Assembly: GCA_014058105.1 (NCBI GenBank) | Contig: JACGCM010001793.1 | Location: forward strand, 806,001-870,000 | DNA from: Kingdonia uniflora | Lineage: Eukaryota; Streptophyta; Magnoliopsida; Ranunculales; Circaeasteraceae | Reading direction: 5' to 3' | Length of the DNA stretch: 64,000 nt | Shown here: positions 24,436 through 35,679 of the stretch, piece after piece | Numbering within the stretch: position 1 is the stretch's first letter | Layout: every line of letters starts with the position of its first letter | Translations under genes and position numbers: made by a program | The notes under the pieces: model-generated | Told to the model about the DNA's origin: nothing | Database searches by the model: none | The model's input: the letters and a program-made list of their open reading frames with translations, nothing else

Positions 24436-24912
24436 TTTAGTAACAGATTTCCCATATTCAACAAGGGTAAGCCAGCATAACATAGTCAAAGATAGCTCAG
24501 CGTTCGAGATGATGCCATGTCTATAGCCACAAGTCCTCAACCAATTAAAAGTAACCGTTGTACCTAGTCAAGAAAGAGCCGTTAGAGATCCGCAAAGTTC
24601 GCCTACTACCCCAGAAATAGGAGACTATTTCTTCATTTTGTAAACTGCCTGTATCAACTATAAATACAGGCAGAGAATAAATTATTCAAATCCCCAACTT
24701 GACCATTCATTCTTTCTAACTCTACTGTTACGACACAAATTGTAATAACTAGCAAATTATTGATTTTAACATTAAAACCCTCCTCGAGGTCTGGGTTTTT
24801 CTCAGCCTTTACTGAGTTTCCACGTAAAATCTTATTCGCTTAGACTTGTTATTGCCTGGTCCTTACTAAAAGTATTGGAGAAGATTATCCTCCTGGAAAA
24901 TACGCTATTACA
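24436..24912 (+). repeat. Element E 5' LTR
   Basis: Aligns end to end with 44271-44747. The first bases TTT are a mutated TGT. A TATA-like ACTATAAATAC lies near 24658. The right end TATTACA is followed two bases later by the primer-binding site. Preceded by agatc. Confidence 0.9.
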
Positions 24913-24914
24913 AT

Positions 24915-24932
24915 TGGCGCCATTTATGTGAA
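24915..24932 (+). other. Element E primer-binding site
   Basis: TGGCGCCATTTATG begins two bases after the 5' LTR. It shares the TGGCGCC start of plant Ty3/gypsy tRNA primer sites and fixes the plus orientation. Confidence 0.75.
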
Positions 24933-24983
24933 AACCAACCTTTTCTTTACCACCTCTGATCTAAAAACAATCCAACGACAAAG

Positions 24984-26620
24984 ATGAATCTCCAAAACCA
25001 TTCAATTACACTGAAGAATCACAAAATCAACCCGATACTAGAAACTGTCGATCTGTACGGTACAGTAATCAAATTAAAGAGACAAATGGAATCCAACTGA
25101 GTCTAGAGCTTGGAAGATCAGCTTATTCACGCTCAGGCTCTTCAAGTAGAAAGAGACAAAAGAAGAAAAACATTGGACCAGTAAAGTCTGACACATCTAA
25201 AAGCGATAGAGAATTTACAAAGAACTTAAGATCGACTCACTGGCCGTCAAACGTCACCTCCACAAGAAAGAAGTGATCATCGATCCTGGGTGATCCAGAG
25301 AGAAAATTAACCAAGAAAAGAACGAGTACGGACTTCTCAATCCAGATCCAGAAATCCAGATTGGGTTTCTCGACACCTTGGACTTACATCCTCAGCATCG
25401 ACATCTCAAGGAAGTCGACGCGCGCATCATCAAGCTCCCCCACCACCCGAAAGGAGACCAATCAGGGACCGATTAGGACCTGAAGGACAGAGAGACTATG
25501 ATCCACAAGTTACAGCCATACCAATTTCTTTGCCACATTTCATCACCTTGGATGACCTAAACAATAGGATCCAGGCCATAAAATTTGAAATTATAAGCCA
25601 AAGGTCTGCCCTCAATAGAATCGAAGCAAACCTTATTTTACCTCATCTCGAAGTCATACCCACTCCAGATAATTTCCACATGCAAAAATTTATTTAGTAT
25701 ATAGGCCTTAATGAACCATGTCAGACATTTCAAAGCCGCAGTTGGATTATACTCCAAACTCGGCCAAATGCTATGTAGATTATTCAACATGAGCCTAAAA
25801 GAGGAACTACTCAGATGGTTCCATACCATCCCCAAAGGCTCCACCACGTTAGCCAATTACAGTTTCTCTTTGAGTCAAATTATGCTCAAGCTAAGGACCG
25901 AGAGATAACTATAGATTCCTTGTTCTTCGTCGAGCAAGGTACAAAGGAAACCTTGGCAAAAGCATTTACAAACATTTCTTGCAGGAAACACAAAAAATTG
26001 GGAACTCAGATCCCAAAATTATCATTCCAGCATTCACCTCAGCCCTACATATTGACTCCAAAGTTCGAGAAGAACTTACCATGCACAAACCCAGAACGGT
26101 GACAGGGATGATTGATGTTGTTAATATCTACATCGAATTTGGGCGATCAAAGAAGGATAAAATGAAAAGCTTCTCTGTCATCCAATCTCGTGAAACATTC
26201 ACATCATAACTCCAAAAATGAGCTAATGCTAAAGTACCCAAGCATCTCAGAAGAAATACCGACAACGCTAGATGAAGAGATAGAAGTCCAGACAGACCCG
26301 TCCCCATTCTACCTCCATTTGCAACAACTCTCCCTGCTATCTTACCAACGATAAAGGGAGATGAGTTCTACCGGGTACCACAAGCAATTCTTAATATCCC
26401 CAACAAACCTTTATGTCAATATCATAATGTGCATAGTCACAAAACCGACAACTGCTACTCTCTTATTCAAATTTTTTATCGCATTCTATTAGCTAGAAGA
26501 CTCCATAATTATGTAGTAGGCAACCAAAAGTTCCTTGAAGAAGAAACGAAGAACATAGACGTCGAACAAGATCATGGCCAAGGGAAAGCTCAACATCTTT
26601 ACATGATCGAAATTTAAAAA
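24984..26620 (+). pseudogene. Element E gag
   Basis: An ATG at 24984 opens a frame MNLQNHSITLKNHK with a charged, arginine/serine-rich N-terminal region. The capsid-like core (25711-26100) has CRLFNMSLKEELLRWFHTIP and, after a frameshift, QAKDREITIDSLFFVEQG. A cysteine-histidine remnant CQYHNVHSHKTDNCYSL is at about 26418. At least three frameshifts and several stops. The product would be the capsid protein. Confidence 0.75.
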
Positions 26621-26829
26621 GGAAAGAAAAGGAAACAAGACGATTGAATTATATTTTGTTGCAAAATGGCTTCCTAAAATAAATCAGCAAAACTTCTCCC
26701 TAGCTTGAGCAAATCGAAATGTCTGTACCATATTACCTTCGAGGGCTGTGACACTAGCCATGTCAAGTACCCTCACGACGACCCTCTGACCAGTATGTTC
26801 AAAGTATAATAAGACCACCTACACGCACT

Positions 26830-27220
26830 TCTCGTTGATATAGGAAGCGCCAGATATGTTTTATTCAAAAGGGCAATTAAAGTTCTCAGACTCAAAGATT
26901 CAGTGAAAGCTTCGACAACCACAATCAAAGGTTTTAACAGTTCAAATGAATCGGCAGCAGGAGAATTTACCCTGCCAGTTCAAGCAGGATCTGAAACCAC
27001 TTTCGTTAAATTTATGGTCATCGATGCTGAGTCTAAATATCTGAGAATTTTAGGAGAGAGTTGGCTACATTCAATCAAAGAAGTACCTTCTACATATCAT
27101 TTAGTATTGAGATTTGCAATAGATCATAAAGTCTACAAAATCAAAGGTAGCCAAGCAGTTGCACGTATGTACAAAAATACCACTACCTACTCTCATACGA
27201 CAAAACTTCTCTGGGAATAA
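26830..27220 (+). pseudogene. Element E aspartic protease
   Basis: Reads LVDIGSARYVLF, IKGFNSSNESAAGEFTLPV, FMVIDAESKYLRILGESWLH. The catalytic DTG has become DIG, which should abolish activity. A stretch of about eleven C followed by a CA repeat (27239-27269) separates it from reverse transcriptase. Confidence 0.8.
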
Positions 27221-27238
27221 TAACTACAGCGGGAAACA

Positions 27239-27269
27239 CCCCCCCCCCCACACACACACATACACACAT
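27239..27269. repeat. Poly-C/CA microsatellite
   Basis: Eleven C followed by an interrupted CA repeat, between protease and reverse transcriptase of element E. A local expansion after insertion. Confidence 0.9.
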
Positions 27270-27370
27270 TTGAGCAACATGACACTGAGGTAGTAGATTC
27301 CATTGAACTGGATGGTCCTGGGCATAGCACCTTCATTGGCTCTAAGCTATCATCCAATGAGAAAGAAACC

Positions 27371-28270
27371 ATGATCCAGCTCCTTAAGAAAAACGTCGAT
27401 ATCTTTACTTGGTCTTTCCAAGAGATGCCTGACATTCATCCTTTGATCGTATACCACAAGCTCAACCTCCTTCCAGACAGTAATGCACTTGTACAAAAGC
27501 GTCAAAATCTAGCTCCCCACCTTTATGAAGCTGTTAATGTGGAAATCGATAAACTCCTTCGTAGAGGATTTATCAAGGAAACCAAATATCTACAATGGGC
27601 TTCAAGCATAGTGGTTGACCCAAAGAAGAATGGGAAAATTAGAGTCTGTGTTGATTTTACAGAACCTAACAAATTTACCGCAAAAGATAACTTTCCTCTC
27701 CCACTTATCCCATATCTCCTCGACTATGTCGCAGGACACGAACTTCTTTCGATGATGGAAGCAGCTTCTGGCTACAATCAGGTTCCTCTCGGCAAAGAAG
27801 ATCAGGAAAAAATAACTTTAATCACAGAAAGATGTCTTTACTGTTACACAGTAATACCTTTTGGGTTAAAAAATGTAGAGTCACCTACCAGCGACAAGTC
27901 ACCAAAAGATTTAGAGATTTTTTAGGCAAAATCATGGAGGTATACCTTAATGATATGACCTGCAAAAACTTGAAGCGTGGAGAATACTGCAACAACCTCC
28001 AAACCATATTCGATATCCTTCGTACCTACCAGATGAAACTTAACCCTAAAAAATACAAATTTTGTGTTGCATCCGGTAAATATTTGGTACATCAGGTTAG
28101 TAAAAGGGGAATTGAAATCGATCCAGTACAAATTAAAGCACTAAGAGAAATGCCATATCCTCGAACTAAGAAAGATGTACAAAAATTTGCTTGCGAGATT
28201 GCTGCTCTTCACAGGTTTATTTCAAAATCATTTGATCGATGCAAACTTCTTTACCTCTTTCTTCATTGAA
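27371..28270 (+). pseudogene. Element E reverse transcriptase
   Basis: Frame 1 (27371-27900) has LLRRGFIKETKYLQWASSIV, GKIRVCVDFTEPNKF, MMEAASGYNQVPLGKEDQ, CLYCYTVIPFGLKN. A frameshift near 27880 moves to a second frame with VTYQRQV, MEVYLNDMTCK, NPKKYKFCVASGKYLVHQ and KRGIEIDP. The YIDDM catalytic box reads YLNDM, so one of the paired Asp residues is lost. Clearly inactive. Confidence 0.88.
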
Positions 28271-28329
28271 ATCCAACTCCACTGTCCAAAAAACAAACCA
28301 TGGAAATTGTTTGGACTCCTAACTGTAAA

Positions 28330-29260
28330 TTAGCTTTCCAAGATCTTAAATGATACTTGGGGCGTCCTCCTATCATGAGTACTCCAGTTGATGGTAAAAT
28401 ATTGACAGTGTACTTATCCACAACCGATAATTTTATTTGCTCGGTCTTTATTCAAGAAGATGACAGTGTTGAAAAACTAATCTACTTCATCAGCAAGACT
28501 TTCATTTGTGTTGAAAAAAGATATACAACAACCAAGAAATAACTACTTGCCTTGGTCTACAGCTCTCAGAAACTTTGACCTTATTTCCAAGCTCACCACA
28601 TCAAAGTCATTGTTAAATATCCTCTCAGACTTGCACTCTCTTAAAGAGAAAATTTTTGAAGAATTCAGCGATGGTCAGTATTCCTCGGAGAATATATCAT
28701 ATCCTTCGAACCTTAGATATCAATCAAAGAATAGGTAGTAGCTGATTTCTCGGTAGATTTTCCAGTCGATGACCCCAATTGGAAAGAACTCGAAGAAGTA
28801 TTGGTTGACGAATCAATTACAAAGCCAGACGCGGTCTTGAAACATAGGGTGGAGACTCTTCACTAATGGATCTGCTGGACCGGGAGAATCAGGATTCGGC
28901 ATCACTCTTGTTTGACCGCCCAATCATCGCATCGAGAAAACTATTAAACTCAAATTCTATAACACCGACAATGAAACAAAATATGAAGCCATCCTTCATG
29001 GACTAGATATTTCTATAACCCTTGGGTCAGAAGAAATAGCTGTCTATGTCAACTTTTTACTCGTTGCCAATCATTGCAACAAGATATTCAGGACATCCGT
29101 CAAGATGGCTAACTATGCAGCCTTAGTCGAAGAAAAAATGAGCAAATTCTAGTCAGCAACAATCTCATACCTTCCTTGAGTCAAAAATTGCCACGCCGAC
29201 GCGTTGGCATACATTGCTGCAATGCTCGAAGACAGTGAAAAGAAAACTTTGGAAATCGAT
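28330..29260 (+). pseudogene. Element E RNase H and second RNase H
   Basis: First module: MGRPPIMSTPVDGKILTVYL, TTDNFICSVFIQ, YFISKTFI. Second, Tat-specific module from about 28865: DGSAGPGESGFGITLV, YNTDNETKYEAILHGLDISI, then NCHADALAYIAAMLED. Stops lie between the modules and within the second. Confidence 0.8.
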
Positions 29261-29439
29261 GTTATCGAACATTCTAGTCAAGATATGAGCTCCGCGATGG
29301 ACATCAATGCTGCTGAAAATGATGATAAAGACTATTGGAGAAGACCTTTTTATGAATACCTCAATTCCAATATCCTCCCAAGTAACAGAAAAGAGGCCCA
29401 TTCACTCTTGGCCAAATGTCCACGATTCACAATCCAAGA

Positions 29440-31300
29440 TAAAATCCTTTAACGTATTACGGGAGGAGGACCTCTTATTGAATGTATCTCACAGAAACAA
29501 GCCCAAATAAAGATCAAAGAACTTCACAAAGGGATCTGCACAGCTCATGTTTTAGGATGATCATTGGCCCAACAGGCATTCACTCAAGGTTTATAGTGGC
29601 CAAGTATGTGACAAGACTGTGAAGACATTGTTCGAAGATGCTACAAATGGCAAATCCATGCTATAGACAATAAAAGCCATGTACTCGACTTGCACATCAA
29701 CAATGTCTTCTGGCTATTCAAATGATGGGGGATCAATTTCATTGGACCCTTCCACCCAGCATCGGGAAATCATAAATTTGTTTTTATAGCCATAGACTAC
29801 TTCACAAAGTGGGCCGAAGCAGTTCCTCTATGTCTCATCGATGAAAACAAAGTCATCAAATTCCTTTGGGAACACATAATTACCAGATTTGGTAGACCAC
29901 AAATGATACGATCCGACAACGGTAAACAATTACTTAGCAATAAAGTCCTAACTTTCCTCCACAAGCACAAGATCCAACTCTCAACTGTAGTAGCCTACTC
30001 GTAGCCTTGTAGCTCCAATCGAACACTCAAAGGCTACATCGAAGCCTACCTAATGACTTGAAGCCTAGTAAGTCAATAATCAAGCCCACGAAGCCTTACG
30101 AGACTATTCAAATGCTCGAAGGAACTGTCGATGCAAAACTACTCTGACCATGGTCGTACATGGTCGAAGGGAAACATGTCAGGCGTCCAGCTCACCAGAC
30201 ATAATAGTGGAGCACGCCATTCGACAACTGCCGTGCAAGATCCAACAACTGCAGTGTCATAACCAACAGCTATAGTATCAGGAACAATAACTACAGTGTC
30301 AGACTCGACAATTATAACATCAAAACAAACTATAAGTACAAGCCAGTTATCCCTGGAGGATACACATGTAACTTGACCTCCTATGGTGACTCAGGCTTTT
30401 TTATGCTCTATAAATAAGAGGGAGGATGAACTATGAAGGGGTTAGAAAATCTCCCCAACAGACCTTAGTAGTTAAACTTCGAATACCCTGTAACCTACCT
30501 GCTCTCGATTCTTTGACTACTCTATATTTATAACATAACTCTTAAAAATCTTCACCAGAGGTCGTGGAGTTTCCTATTCTAGGCCTCCACGCAAGTGTAT
30601 TGCCAGTATATTAGGTCTTATCATTATTGATTATATGCTTGAATCCCCCTGGTCGAAGATAAAACTCATAGTGTAAGAGTCAACTTCCCCTCTCGTAATG
30701 TTAGGCCCCTACATTAACTTCGACGCCTTACGACCCACAAGGAAACAGACAAGCTGAAGCCATCAGCAAAAACATTAAATCTGAACTACGTAAATGCCTT
30801 GACGAGAAGAAAGGAAGATGGATAGATGAGTTACTAAGTATTCTTTGGGCATACCGAACAACTCCTCGAACGTCCACAAGCTGCACCCCATTTATGATGG
30901 CCTTCGACACTGAAGCAGTCATACCCTCAGACCTCGATGTACCAAGTGGCTGAAGAAAAATCACTGATAAAGACAATGAACACGGTCTCTTCTGCAACAT
31001 TAACTAGATCAAAGAAGCCCAAGACAAAGCCATTGCGAACTTGGGATGGTACCATGACACACTAAAAAAAGCTTACAACAAAATGGTTTAAAAATGAAAG
31101 TTTGGTATTAAAGACCTTGTCCTTCGATGGATTCAAGATAGTACTCGACCTAAGAATTTTAGAAAATTTTCATTAAACTGGGAAGGGCCATACATTGTCA
31201 GTAACAAAATAGATAGTGAGACTTACTCGCTGATGACCGAAGACGAAATCCAGCTGGAATATCAATGGAATATAGCCGAACTGAAAATGTTTTATTGATG
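29440..31300 (+). pseudogene. Element E integrase, split by a solo LTR
   Basis: Left part: zinc-binding remnant near 29520-29660, catalytic blocks AIDYFTKWAEAVPLC and FGRPQMIRSDNGKQLLSN, then KHKIQLST where the solo LTR enters. Right part resumes with PYDPQGNRQAEAISKNIKSE, WAYRTTPRT, and the C-terminal LRWIQDSTRPKNFRKF and NWEGPYIVSN. All three catalytic acidic residues (D, D, E) are preserved once the LTR is discounted, but stops and the insertion make it non-functional. Confidence 0.85.
29996..30713 (+). repeat. Solo LTR of the element B family
   Basis: 718 bp with ends TGTAGTAGCC and GGCCCCTACA, and a TATA box CTATAAATAAGAG near 30410. It is the reverse-oriented homologue of 11571-12276. 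Flanks are tcaac (29991-29995) and ttaac (30714-30718), a 5-bp duplication with one substitution. Removing the LTR and one copy restores the host integrase frame. No internal sequence remains, so it arose by LTR-LTR recombination. Confidence 0.9.
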
Positions 31301-31370
31301 ACAACTTCAGTAGCTTTCATCGATTCAAATAAAACTATCTTTACTTTCCCTTACATCTTTACTATCTTTA

Positions 31371-31866
31371 CCTAGTCTCGATCCATACTTGAATAGTATG
31401 CATCAACACTAAAATCATATTTACTATCTTTACCTAGTCTCGATCCATACTTAAAATGTATGCATCAACACTGCAATCATCTTTACTATCTTTACCTAGT
31501 CTCGATCCATATTTGAAAAGAATGTATCAACATTACAATCATCTTTACCATCTTTACCTAGTCTCGATCCATACTTGATAAGTATGCATCAACACTACAA
31601 TCATCTTTACTATATTTTCCTAGTTTTGATCTATACTTGAAAAGTATGCATCAACACTATAATCATCTTTACTATCTTTACCTAGTCTCAATCCATATTT
31701 GAAAATTATGCATCAACACTGCAATCATCTTTTCTATCTTTACCTAGTCTCGATCCATACTTTATAAGTATGCATCAACACTGCAATAATCTTTACTATC
31801 ATTACATAGTCTCGATCCATACATGAAAAGTATGTGCGTCAAAACTAACATTCAAATATTCGCAAA
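31371..31866. repeat. Tandem array, eight copies of a 62-bp unit
   Basis: CCTAGTCTCGATCCATACTT recurs exactly every 62 bases: 31371, 31433, 31495, 31557, 31619, 31681, 31743, and a CATAG variant at 31805. Each unit also contains AGTATGCATCAACACT and CATCTTTACTATC. It starts about 70 bases after the integrase stop of element E and precedes the antisense gene. Confidence 0.95.
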
Positions 31867-32266
31867 CAATATCCAATTATAGGATATTCTTGTTTGCATT
31901 AATTACTTATTAAACAAAACATGTCATGTTTTGCTCATATCAAATCCAAACCCAGATACCCAATTGAGGATTTACATCTGATACTTCTTCCCATTACTTG
32001 CTATTCCATGGCCATTTTTTACTTATCATGCAAACTTACATTCATTACTTATCTGTTACTATCTACAATCACATTTCACAATAATCTTATCGAATATCAA
32101 CACTTAGTATGAATTTTATAGAAAATATGCATAAAATATTTTTAAACAATTTCTTTGAAAAACAAACACATCAGCATTCAAAAGATACTTATTTAAAAAT
32201 TGTTTCGGTCCCATAGACCATTTTTACATCATCCCTCAAAACAAAATACTGTTTTCCAAAATGTAT

Positions 32267-34640
32267 TTAAACTACAGGAGGAGACACTACATCATCAACC
32301 TTCGATAAACCCTCCGAAGGAAGCACATCCAGTATATCCTCAGGACGCAAATCATCATAATTCATCATCATAAAATCATCGACAACATCCATCCCACTAA
32401 GAACTTCAGGAGTTTTTGGAACATCATCTTTCAGATCTAAATCCTTGAAAACCAAGTCCCCGGCACTGACCAACCTCTTGTAATGATCCTTCCTCTGCTC
32501 CATCGCCACGTACTGACCTACATAGTTGGCCTTCACCTTCTTACAAGCTTCAAAATTATCTCATATCCACTGTACCCTCACCTCCTTCAAAATCTTCCCA
32601 TGCTCTAATCTCATCGACCATCGAGCATCGCTGACCTGTTTACGTACATCCTTCTCAAAATTAGTTCTTAGTAATGCCAATGCCTCATCTTTATCCTTCG
32701 CCAACTCAGCCCTTACCTCTGAAATCTTTTTCTCTCAAACTTTCTTTGCATCACGAAGGTCATCTTCCTCCACCTTCCCAGGTTCCAGCTTGTACTTATT
32801 CAATGTAACATTCAACTCCCTCTTGTCCTTGATCAAAGCTTCTTTCTCCCTCGTTAACACATTCTCGATATTCTTGTACGCCACCAGCTGATTCGCCAAA
32901 GTTCCACCGCCAACAATACGACATTTGGCCTTAGTCAACAACTTCTTGACCTGTATTACATTCATAGTATGAGTATTTGTGTGAGGTACCAGATTTATTA
33001 AATGAATCAAAGAAGAAATATTTCTCACCTTCGACATGTTTTGGTGGCCCTAGATAAGAAAAGTAATCAAGCTCTCTGCCCCAACCAAATAGTCATCCAG
33101 TTTTGCCTCCAGCACATCCGTTCTAGACACATATGCGTCCATAGTCCTTTGGACCTCAATCTCAGATTTATCGACGTATTTCTTCTTTGATGCCTCCAAA
33201 TCCGCCCTCTTCTTTGGTAGCATACTTGTCGAAGCTAGTTGAGGTTGCCCATCAGGCACAGTAATTAGTATCTCGACCTTCGCCCCTTCCTCGATGTTTG
33301 ACCTTCAAGAGTGCCTTTTCAGAGGTAGTAGAGGTATAACAACTTGGCTAGCCACCCTATTTTTCTTGTCCTTATCCAAAGTTTCTGTGAACATCGAGTC
33401 TCTCTTCGTAGTTACAGAATCAGTCGTATACCCAGCTAACAAAGGATTTTCCAATGGCACACTTGACACGGTAGCCCTGTTGTTCCTCACAAACATTTTT
33501 CTGCTGATTACTGGAACTTCTACCCCTTTAGCCGTCGACCTCTTTAAGCCTGCCTCCTAAAACAAAGTACTGACCTTTTCCTGGTCAACGACAAGGTTGT
33601 TGATCCTACTGATGGAACCCTTCCGGATATTTTACAGTTCTTCTTGTAGTTAGGAATTCCTATCGATCTCTTCCAAAGCTGCACAAAAACCAAAAAATTT
33701 ATAAATAATTTTCATCAAATACACAAATCCAAAACATCGACATTTCTATTACCTAACCACAAACCTAAATAAATAGTCTTTCTTTTCAAGGGATCCTCTG
33801 GATCTTTCTTGTCAAACTCATAATTCCCAGACATGAGTAGATGTTCATCACTATACCGCCCTCCTGTTCACACCATGTCATAAAACAACGGTCTCATCAA
33901 AAACCTTGCCAAGTATCAATAGCCAAGCTTTTTTGGGTTCTGTTTAAGTGTGTAGTACACACATAAATTATCCACTGTGATCAACTCTTCTCCCCTTGAC
34001 ATTAATTGACCGTCTATCGTCCCGCATACGCGAAATAGGTTATACATATTTAGGTTGAACTGACCAGGTGCCACGTCAAAAAAATTTAACGGCATCTTCT
34101 GATCAGCTTGAAGAAGGAGTTTCAACTCCTTATTAATTAGTTCTCGATAAATTAGAATCCTGCCCAAGGGTATTTCCTGGTCGATCATATCTTATTGATA
34201 CTCCTCTAACCAAATATCTTGCAGAATACCATACATTTTATTGAAACACAGTATTTCCTTTGTTTCTGGACCCTCTCCGTAACAAGCCTCCTCACAATCT
34301 TCAACATCTTCCTCCCCCCAACTACCTTCTCGATCACTAGCTTATGGCTTATGATCCACATCTATCTCAGTACCCTTCTTGTCAGATACTTCGACAATCT
34401 TAGGTGTCACCCTAAACTTTTCGATACTAGCTATGTCTGTACTACTCGACCTCACCCTATACCTACCACCCAACTGTTGAACACAGGTGGTTACATTAAT
34501 CATCTAGGTCTCTACATCTTGACGGTTCCCGAATATATCTTTATCATCAATATAGATAGGTTTAACCATTTTTATGAACTTGGAAATCAGATTCTATTTT
34601 TTACAACAATTAGTATCTATCATATCTAATACATTATATA
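32267..34640 (-). pseudogene. Antisense accessory gene of element E (spliced, coiled-coil protein)
   Basis: Read right to left. An N-terminal block (34188-33916) has [19 protein letters not shown] and [14 protein letters not shown], then LFYDMV and GNYEFD; this resembles the globular part of gypsy-type transposon proteins. A GT..AG gap lies near 33765-33675. Next come coiled-coil segments (KKRADLEASKKKYVDKSEIE; NVLTREKEALIKDKRELNV) separated by a well-formed intron at 32951-33028 (GTGAGAAA to AATACAG, 78 bp). The acidic tail DDLRPEDILDVLPSEGL ends at 32267. Stops are fewer than in gag-pol of the same element. Function unknown. Confidence 0.7.
32951..33028 (-). other. Predicted intron in the element E antisense gene
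   Basis: On the minus strand it begins GTGAGAAATA and ends AATACAG, is AT-rich (78 bp), and joins two open coiled-coil frames. This is a canonical plant U2 intron by sequence; splicing itself is not demonstrated. Confidence 0.6.
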
Positions 34641-34649
34641 TGTTCATAT

Positions 34650-35179
34650 TCATATAGTTTTCGAGTTTACTCTCCAATACATAATTCTTTCATTATTATC
34701 ATTATTATCTATTGGATATCATTACTACTCGAATACATTTACTACATTCAGTTCTCGATACAATATTTTACTACTATTTATTTTAATTGAAGTTTAGGAA
34801 TCTCAAAGTTCTCAAATAAAACTTTGCCTGTTTCCCGCCAAAACAATCCAATTCAAAAGATACAAAATTACACCATCTCGGGCGTAAAATCCGGCCAAAT
34901 AACATCTACTTCGAAACTCCATTTCTGGCAATCTTACAAAAATCCCAACATCACCCTATAGTCGTGTTGTACTCGCAGTGACCCCCACCAATCACCCTCT
35001 CCCCTCTCCCCTCATCGCCACCCATTTCTCACAAACTCTTTCTCTCTCCAACACCTTTATAACCGTTTACGACTGCATTGCCACAAAAATAAAAAACCTT
35101 CAACCATCATTATAATGAATTCTATCATCACGACCCTACCATAGTAAAATCTTTAATTACTTCCAATCCATCCTTCTTA
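34650..35179. other. Upstream region of the element E antisense gene, non-coding
   Basis: AT-rich with C/T-rich runs near 34990-35050 and no coding frame. Its position upstream of the antisense gene makes it a candidate promoter or leader, but no clear motif supports this. It ends where the truncated element F LTR begins. Confidence 0.35.
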
Positions 35180-35659
35180 AATACAAATAAGTGTTATTTA
35201 CCGTAGACTTGATTTGGAGATCTAAACAAGAGGAAATACTAGAGAACTCACTCAAGTCTTGCCAAGGTTGAGTTGATTATTCTCAAAGATACTCTTCACC
35301 ATCACTTAAAACCATAACTACTAAATGCTTGACCATAGATTTAGTAGTTTATTTTAGAACATCTTATGTTTCTTAACACGAGCATATGATGGGTAGAGAT
35401 ATTAGGATCTAGTTATATATCAATTAGTACTTTGAAAGGTAGAGGCCAAGTCCAAACCTTAGCTATCTCCCTCATTAAGTTTTATAATTAGTTTTAATTT
35501 ATTTTTCTTTGATTTATCTCTTATAAAATCATAATTCAGCCTAAAAAGTATTTGCTTTCCCAAACCTCCTTGTGGATTTGATCCCACTCATCCGTGCTAC
35601 AATTCGACAACCGTACTTTTAGCGGGTATTTTGCTCAAGGCTCTAAAAGTATCTTATCA
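35180..35659 (+). repeat. Element F 5' LTR, 3' part only
   Basis: Aligns with 42286-42583 of the 3' LTR (shared landmarks CTTGACCATAGATTT and ATTAGGATCTAGTT), then continues about 160 bases further to the end TCTTATCA. The first 770 or so bases, present in the 3' LTR, are missing. Confidence 0.75.
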
Positions 35660-35661
35660 AA

Positions 35662-35679
35662 TGGCGTCGTTGCTGGGGA
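35662..35679 (+). other. Element F primer-binding site
   Basis: TGGCGTCGTTGCTGGGGA begins two bases after the LTR end, a one- or two-base variant of the TGGCGCCGTTGCCGGGGA site typical of Athila-type elements. Confidence 0.85.

Noticed and set aside
31371..31866. Regular 62-bp repeats resembling a CRISPR array
   Set aside because: The whole unit is repeated with no unique spacers, it lies inside a plant retrotransposon, and no cas gene is present.
34219..34629. 136-codon plus-strand frame
   Set aside because: Overlaps the opposite strand of the element E antisense gene, where the minus-strand reading is the one with recognisable structure.
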